From positions 1 to 42,078 of the IMG/VR virus record IMGVR_UViG_3300022072_000027: DNA of 42,078 bases, one strand, 5' to 3'. Source of the stretch: a virus. Positions 38,738-42,078 of the stretch are shown in pieces. The notes beneath the pieces are model-generated. The model searched no databases. It saw nothing but the letters and a program-made list of their open reading frames with translations, and was not told the origin of the DNA. The position numbers and the translations under genes were made by a program. Numbering within the stretch: position 1 is the stretch's first letter; each line of letters starts with the position of its first letter.

Positions 38738-40945
38738 ATGGCAGACAACGAGAATACATTTTTAAACGCTGACAACATCTACGAAGACGTAGAAGGTGAA
38801 GCTGGTAAAAATCTTAATTTAGAAATAGAACAGAAAAGTAATCTTGTTGGTATCATCAAAGATAGGTTTCAAGTATCAGAAGATGCAAGACGTTCAGATG
38901 AATCACGTTGGTTAAAAGCTTACGAAAACTACAGAGGACTTTACAACAAGTCAATTAAGTTTAGAGACTCAGAAAAGTCTAGAGTCTTTGTTAAGATTAC
39001 CAAAACAAAAGTACTAGCTGCTTTTGGTCAACTTGTTGATGTAATCTTTGGTACAGGTAAATTTCCAATTGGTATTTCAGAAACAAAAATACCAGAAGGT
39101 GAATTAGCAAGTGCTCATTTAGATACTCAAACAGGTGCACCCGGCTTAGAAAGCACTATGGGTGGTGGTGAGTTGCCCGGAGATGTGGATGGGAATACAT
39201 TAGATAACCCATACGATGTTGGATATGAAGGTGATGGTAAAGTTCTTAAACCCGGAGCTACCTTCAACAAAGGAATCTTTGAGGACAGTCTTGAAGATAA
39301 AGTAGAAGACCAGTTGGTTGAAGGCTTTAGTCCTATACCTACAATGTTAGAAATTTCTCCAGCACAAAAAGCTGCAAGGAGAATGGAAAAACTTATACAC
39401 GATCAAATAGATGAATCAAAAGGTTCATCAGAAATTAGAAATGCTCTTTTAGAATCTTCTCTACTTGGTACAGGGATTGTAAAAGGACCATTTAACTTTA
39501 ACAAGAAACTTCACAAGTGGGATACTGGTGAAGATGGTGAAAGAAGTTACAACCCGTTAGAGGTTAGAGTACCTAGAATTGAGTTTGTTAGCTGTTGGGA
39601 TTTTTATCCTGATCCCGGAGCTACTAGTATTGAAGAGTGTGAGTATGTTATTCACAGACACAAACTAAACAAATCTCAACTTAGACAACTACGTAACATG
39701 CCTTACTTTGATGAGGATGCTATCCGTAATTGTTTACAGATGGGTGCTAATTATGAAGAGAAAAGCTTTGAGTCACATTTAAAAGATGATGCAAGAAGCG
39801 ATGAAGACTATCAATCTAACTTTGAAGTTCTTGAATACTGGGGAATCATGGATGCAGAGTATGCACGTGAAGTCGGTATAGAACTTTCAGATGATATTGA
39901 TGATCTAGATGAAGTTCAAGTTAATGCTTGGGTATGTGGTAACAGTTTATTAAGAGCAGTGGTCAATCCATTTACTCCTTATAGATTACCATACCACGCT
40001 TTCCCATACGAAAGAAATCCTTATAACTTCTTCGGTATTGGTGTAGCTGAGAACATGGATGATTCTCAACAGATTATGAATGGTCATGCACGTATGGCTG
40101 TAGATAACCTAGCAATGGCTGGGTCTTTGGTGTTTGATGTAGATGAATCTGCCTTAGTTGGTGGACAGTCTATGGAAATATATCCGGGTAAGATATTCAG
40201 AAGACAAGCTGGAATGCCCGGACAAGCTATACATGGTTTGAAGTTTCCTAACACAGCACCAGAAAACATGATGATGTTTGACAAGTTTAGACAACTTGCA
40301 GATGAGCAAACAGGAATACCTAGTTACTCACACGGACAAACAGGTGTACAAAGTATGACAAGGACTGCTTCGGGCATGTCAATGTTGTTAGGTGCATCAA
40401 GTTTAAATATTAAAACAGTTGTTAAGAATCTTGACGACTTTTTATTAAGACCTCTAGGAGAAGCTTTCTTTCAGTGGAACATGCAGTTCTTTGAAGGTGG
40501 TCTAGATGTCAACGGTGATTTAGAAGTTAAAGCTACCGGAACAAACAGCTTGATGCAAAAAGAAGTACGTAGTCAAAGACTAACTACATTCTTACAAACT
40601 GTACAAAATCCTGCTGTTGCTCCGTTTGTTAAGATTTCTAAACTAATTAGTGAACTTGCTTATAGCTTAGACTTAGACCCAGATGAAGTTTTAAACGACC
40701 CTGAAGAAGCAGCTATCATGGCACAAATCATAGGAATGCAAAATGTTGGACAAACAACTGGCGAAGAAGCTCAACCCGATAGTCAACAACCCGGCGGTAT
40801 GGGAAGTCTTGCAGGAACACCTGCAGAACCTCAAGAGCTTGGACCTACAGGCACTGGCGGTGGCAACATCGGAATCGGAAATGTTCCGGTTGCAGGGGAA
40901 GATCAATTCTCTGGTACGCTTAGAGCAGCTCCCGGAGCAGGTTAA
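38738..40945 (+). CDS. Portal protein
   Basis: This 735-aa protein follows the large terminase by six bases, as portals do. The N-terminal region (about 35-105) has the helical clip/wing pattern of podovirus portals (LKAYENYRGLYN, then VFVKITKTKVLAAFGQLVDVI). The central part includes FVSCWDFYPDPGATSIEECEYVIHR (shortened: FYPDPGATSIEE) and YHAFPYERNPYNFFGIGVAE, a strongly portal-like segment. It forms the dodecameric DNA channel at the vertex. The last 65 residues are Gly/Pro/Gln-rich, and the DNA there also encodes another protein in the +1 frame. Its GC content and codon use differ from the rest of the gene. Confidence 0.85.
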   Translation: MADNENTFLNADNIYEDVEGEAGKNLNLEIEQKSNLVGIIKDRFQVSEDARRSDESRWLKAYENYRGLYNKSIKFRDSEKSRVFVKITKTKVLAAFGQLVDVIFGTGKFPIGISETKIPEGELASAHLDTQTGAPGLESTMGGGELPGDVDGNTLDNPYDVGYEGDGKVLKPGATFNKGIFEDSLEDKVEDQLVEGFSPIPTMLEISPAQKAARRMEKLIHDQIDESKGSSEIRNALLESSLLGTGIVKGPFNFNKKLHKWDTGEDGERSYNPLEVRVPRIEFVSCWDFYPDPGATSIEECEYVIHRHKLNKSQLRQLRNMPYFDEDAIRNCLQMGANYEEKSFESHLKDDARSDEDYQSNFEVLEYWGIMDAEYAREVGIELSDDIDDLDEVQVNAWVCGNSLLRAVVNPFTPYRLPYHAFPYERNPYNFFGIGVAENMDDSQQIMNGHARMAVDNLAMAGSLVFDVDESALVGGQSMEIYPGKIFRRQAGMPGQAIHGLKFPNTAPENMMMFDKFRQLADEQTGIPSYSHGQTGVQSMTRTASGMSMLLGASSLNIKTVVKNLDDFLLRPLGEAFFQWNMQFFEGGLDVNGDLEVKATGTNSLMQKEVRSQRLTTFLQTVQNPAVAPFVKISKLISELAYSLDLDPDEVLNDPEEAAIMAQIIGMQNVGQTTGEEAQPDSQQPGGMGSLAGTPAEPQELGPTGTGGGNIGIGNVPVAGEDQFSGTLRAAPGAG

Positions 40946-40976
40946 AGAAGCAGCAAATAGAAAAGAGGAAACATGA
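40743..40976 (+). CDS. 77-aa helical protein encoded out of frame within the portal gene's 3' end
   Basis: The gene lies in the +1 frame relative to the portal gene, overlapping it by 203 bases, and ends in an ATGA overlap with the next gene. AGGA at 40732-40735 precedes its ATG by seven bases. The product is a regular amphipathic helical protein (NPAVWEVLQEHLQNLKSL; MFRLQGKINSLVRLEQL), quite unlike a random frame. Small helical proteins of this type, with an RLQG core, follow portals in other phages as I recall. It may assist capsid or portal assembly. The portal tail in the overlap is low complexity, suggesting which frame is constrained. Confidence 0.65.
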   Translation: MLDKQLAKKLNPIVNNPAVWEVLQEHLQNLKSLDLQALAVATSESEMFRLQGKINSLVRLEQLPEQVKEAANRKEET

Positions 40977-41713
40977 AAAAAAAGAGTTTATTAAAAGACG
41001 ATAGCTTTCCAGATTTAAACAAAGATGGTGAAGTTACTTATGCGGATGTATTAGAAGGTAGAGGTGCTTTTGCTGTTGGTGGTTCTCTTTTAGCAGATGA
41101 TATGCCTGTAGAAGAAAACAAAATGGAAGAACCCATGATGGAAAAACCTATGGTTGAAGAACCCATGATGGAAGAACCAAAAGAAGAAATGATTCCAGAC
41201 AACGAAATGGAAGATGAATACTTAGATTTTATATTAGACGAAGCATTAGATAACGAAGAAGAAGATTTTCTAATGGATGCGTTACAAAGCAACGAACAAC
41301 TGTCAATGATATTTGACAAAGTTATAGACGTTGCACAAGAATTTGCTGGGTCTGGTCCTGTTGAAGGTCCGGGTTCAGGAGTCTCTGACAGTATACCTGC
41401 AAGGTTATCTGACGGAGAATTTGTCTTTACTGCAAAAGCTGTAGAACAAATCGGAGCCGATAAACTAATGGCAATGATGAAGGATGCAGAAATGGAAGCA
41501 GATGATAGACAAGGTTTAGCTAATGGTGGTGAGCCAGAAGAAGAAAATGTTGAGATGGAGGTTGAAAAACCTGCAACTAAACAGGATATTAGAGTAGTGA
41601 AAACTACTGTAGATAACGGTGGAAAAGGATTGTTAGATGAAGATGAGATATCTAAAAGTATTAAATCTAAAATGATGCTTGACAACCGAACTGGAAGACA
41701 CGTCCAAAGCTAA
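40973..41713 (+). CDS. 246-aa acidic protein between portal and scaffold genes
   Basis: Residues 9-28 contain an EF-hand-like loop (DLNKDGEVTYADV), as in dockerins. A Met/Glu/Pro-rich tract follows (about 45-75) with PMMEEP-type repeats. Residues about 128-165 hold GPGSGVSDSIPARLSDGEFV, then FTAKAVEQIGADKLMAMM, a phrase I recall in many phage structural proteins of unknown role. It also carries FAVGG and LANGGE motifs. It probably assists head assembly, perhaps with calcium. It is not the scaffold itself, as a better candidate follows. Confidence 0.55.
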   Translation: MKKKSLLKDDSFPDLNKDGEVTYADVLEGRGAFAVGGSLLADDMPVEENKMEEPMMEKPMVEEPMMEEPKEEMIPDNEMEDEYLDFILDEALDNEEEDFLMDALQSNEQLSMIFDKVIDVAQEFAGSGPVEGPGSGVSDSIPARLSDGEFVFTAKAVEQIGADKLMAMMKDAEMEADDRQGLANGGEPEEENVEMEVEKPATKQDIRVVKTTVDNGGKGLLDEDEISKSIKSKMMLDNRTGRHVQS

Positions 41714-41724
41714 ACAAACTTAAC

Positions 41725-41838
41725 GGTAGGGCTACCTTATGTCATAAGCACCCTACTATTTTATAAACCGAAAGGCTACCTTTACATACAAGCCCTCTAG
41801 TCGACATAGAGCTACCTTGTGAACGAAGCCCCCGTAGG
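41725..41838 (+). ncRNA. Three tandem similar hairpins before the scaffold gene (cis-regulatory RNA candidate)
   Basis: GCTACCTT occurs at 41731, 41775 and 41811, each followed after a short loop by AAGC. Each can fold as G-CTAC-CTT-loop-AAG-C with CTAC as a one-sided bulge. Copy one has a longer stem (GTAGGG 41726-41731 with CCCTAC 41751-41756; CTTAT with ATAAG) and is followed by TATTTTAT, terminator-like. Copy three can also pair CTAC (41812-41815) with GTAG (41834-41837), part of the scaffold gene's ribosome site. Confidence 0.6.
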
Positions 41839-41847
41839 AGAAAGAAT

Positions 41848-42078
41848 ATGACTACAGAAGTACAAGAGGAAAATGCCAATCCTTACAACATGAACAAATC
41901 ATGGCATACTGAAGACGAAATAGGTTTCCAAGATGCAAACGGAGTTTTTTTCGAAAAGCCCAAAGCAAAACAGGAAGCAGACATAGAAGAACCTGTGGAA
42001 CAGGAAGCAAAGAAGGACGAACCTTACAAGCGACCAGACTACAAGAAACGCTATGACGACTTGAAAAAACATTATGAC
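41848..42078 (+). CDS. Scaffold-like protein, N-terminal part (3' truncated)
   Basis: The frame is open to the window's edge, giving 77 residues. The ATG follows TAGGAG. The protein is acidic and Gln/Glu/Lys-rich with KRPDYKKRYDDLKKHYD at the end, the pattern of podovirus capsid assembly scaffold proteins. It is placed after the portal, where scaffold then major capsid genes are expected. Scaffold guides capsid shell assembly and is then removed. Confidence 0.7.
   Translation, partial: MTTEVQEENANPYNMNKSWHTEDEIGFQDANGVFFEKPKAKQEADIEEPVEQEAKKDEPYKRPDYKKRYDDLKKHYD

Noticed and set aside
41038-41685. 215-aa antisense Ser/Ile-rich frame opposite the 246-aa gene
   Set aside because: No ribosome site, low complexity, and the plus frame has clear motifs and coupling.
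1-42078. Phage RNA polymerase, integrase or lysogeny repressor gene
   Set aside because: No reading frame shows their motifs; they could lie outside the window.

Overview
The window looks like a slice of an uncultured marine tailed phage (podovirus-like, T7-supergroup replication and virion logic). The DNA is strongly AT-rich and codon use favours TTA and AAA. Genes are tightly packed, mostly overlapping by a few bases and usually preceded by AGGAG-type ribosome sites. I see no integrase, rRNA, tRNA, CRISPR array or phage RNA polymerase in these 42 kb. The host is not identifiable from sequence; family resemblances point to marine alpha- or gammaproteobacterial phages.

Layout. (1) 1-17630, plus strand: end of a tail-fibre-like gene, a fibre-assembly-like protein, a block of very large or repetitive virion or ejection-type proteins (811, 235, 198, 566 and 1899 aa), small membrane (holin-like) proteins, two Sec-exported low-complexity proteins (367 and 716 aa), an IscU iron-sulfur scaffold protein and a membrane coiled-coil protein. 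(2) 17631-34178, minus strand: early and replication arm. Read in the direction of transcription it has a run of about 20 tiny genes, a conserved Cys-containing 273-aa viral protein, a TonB-like protein, ssDNA-binding protein, primase-helicase, family A DNA polymerase, HNH protein, PD-(D/E)XK exonuclease, endonuclease I, DUF3310 protein, class I ribonucleotide reductase large subunit, two tiny proteins, and the small subunit. (3) 34179-34946: a 770-bp non-coding divergent control region with CTTTATAAAG repeats, tandem operator-like dyads, a G-rich island, a Fur-box-like palindrome and strong sigma70-type promoters facing both ways. (4) 34947-42078, plus strand: terminase small subunit-like gene, small genes, large terminase, portal, an out-of-frame overlapping gene, a 246-aa protein, an array of three similar hairpins, and the start of a scaffold-like gene. 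Capsid and tail-tube genes would lie beyond the right edge. If the contig is a circularly permuted genome they join the left edge here, giving two divergent transcription arms that converge at 17630/17631.

How it fits together. The minus arm supplies nucleotides (RNR), replicates DNA (SSB, primase-helicase, polymerase) and degrades or resolves DNA (exonuclease, endonuclease I). The plus arm packages DNA and builds the virion. Several features point to iron: an intact IscU, a di-iron RNR, a TonB-like anchor protein, a Cys-triad protein, and a Fur-box-like site at the head of the early arm. Linking them is inference. The most unusual non-coding signals are the three hairpins before the scaffold gene, the repeat array in the control region, a perfect-consensus promoter whose predicted transcript begins at the start codon, and a fourfold repeated start cassette in the early small genes.
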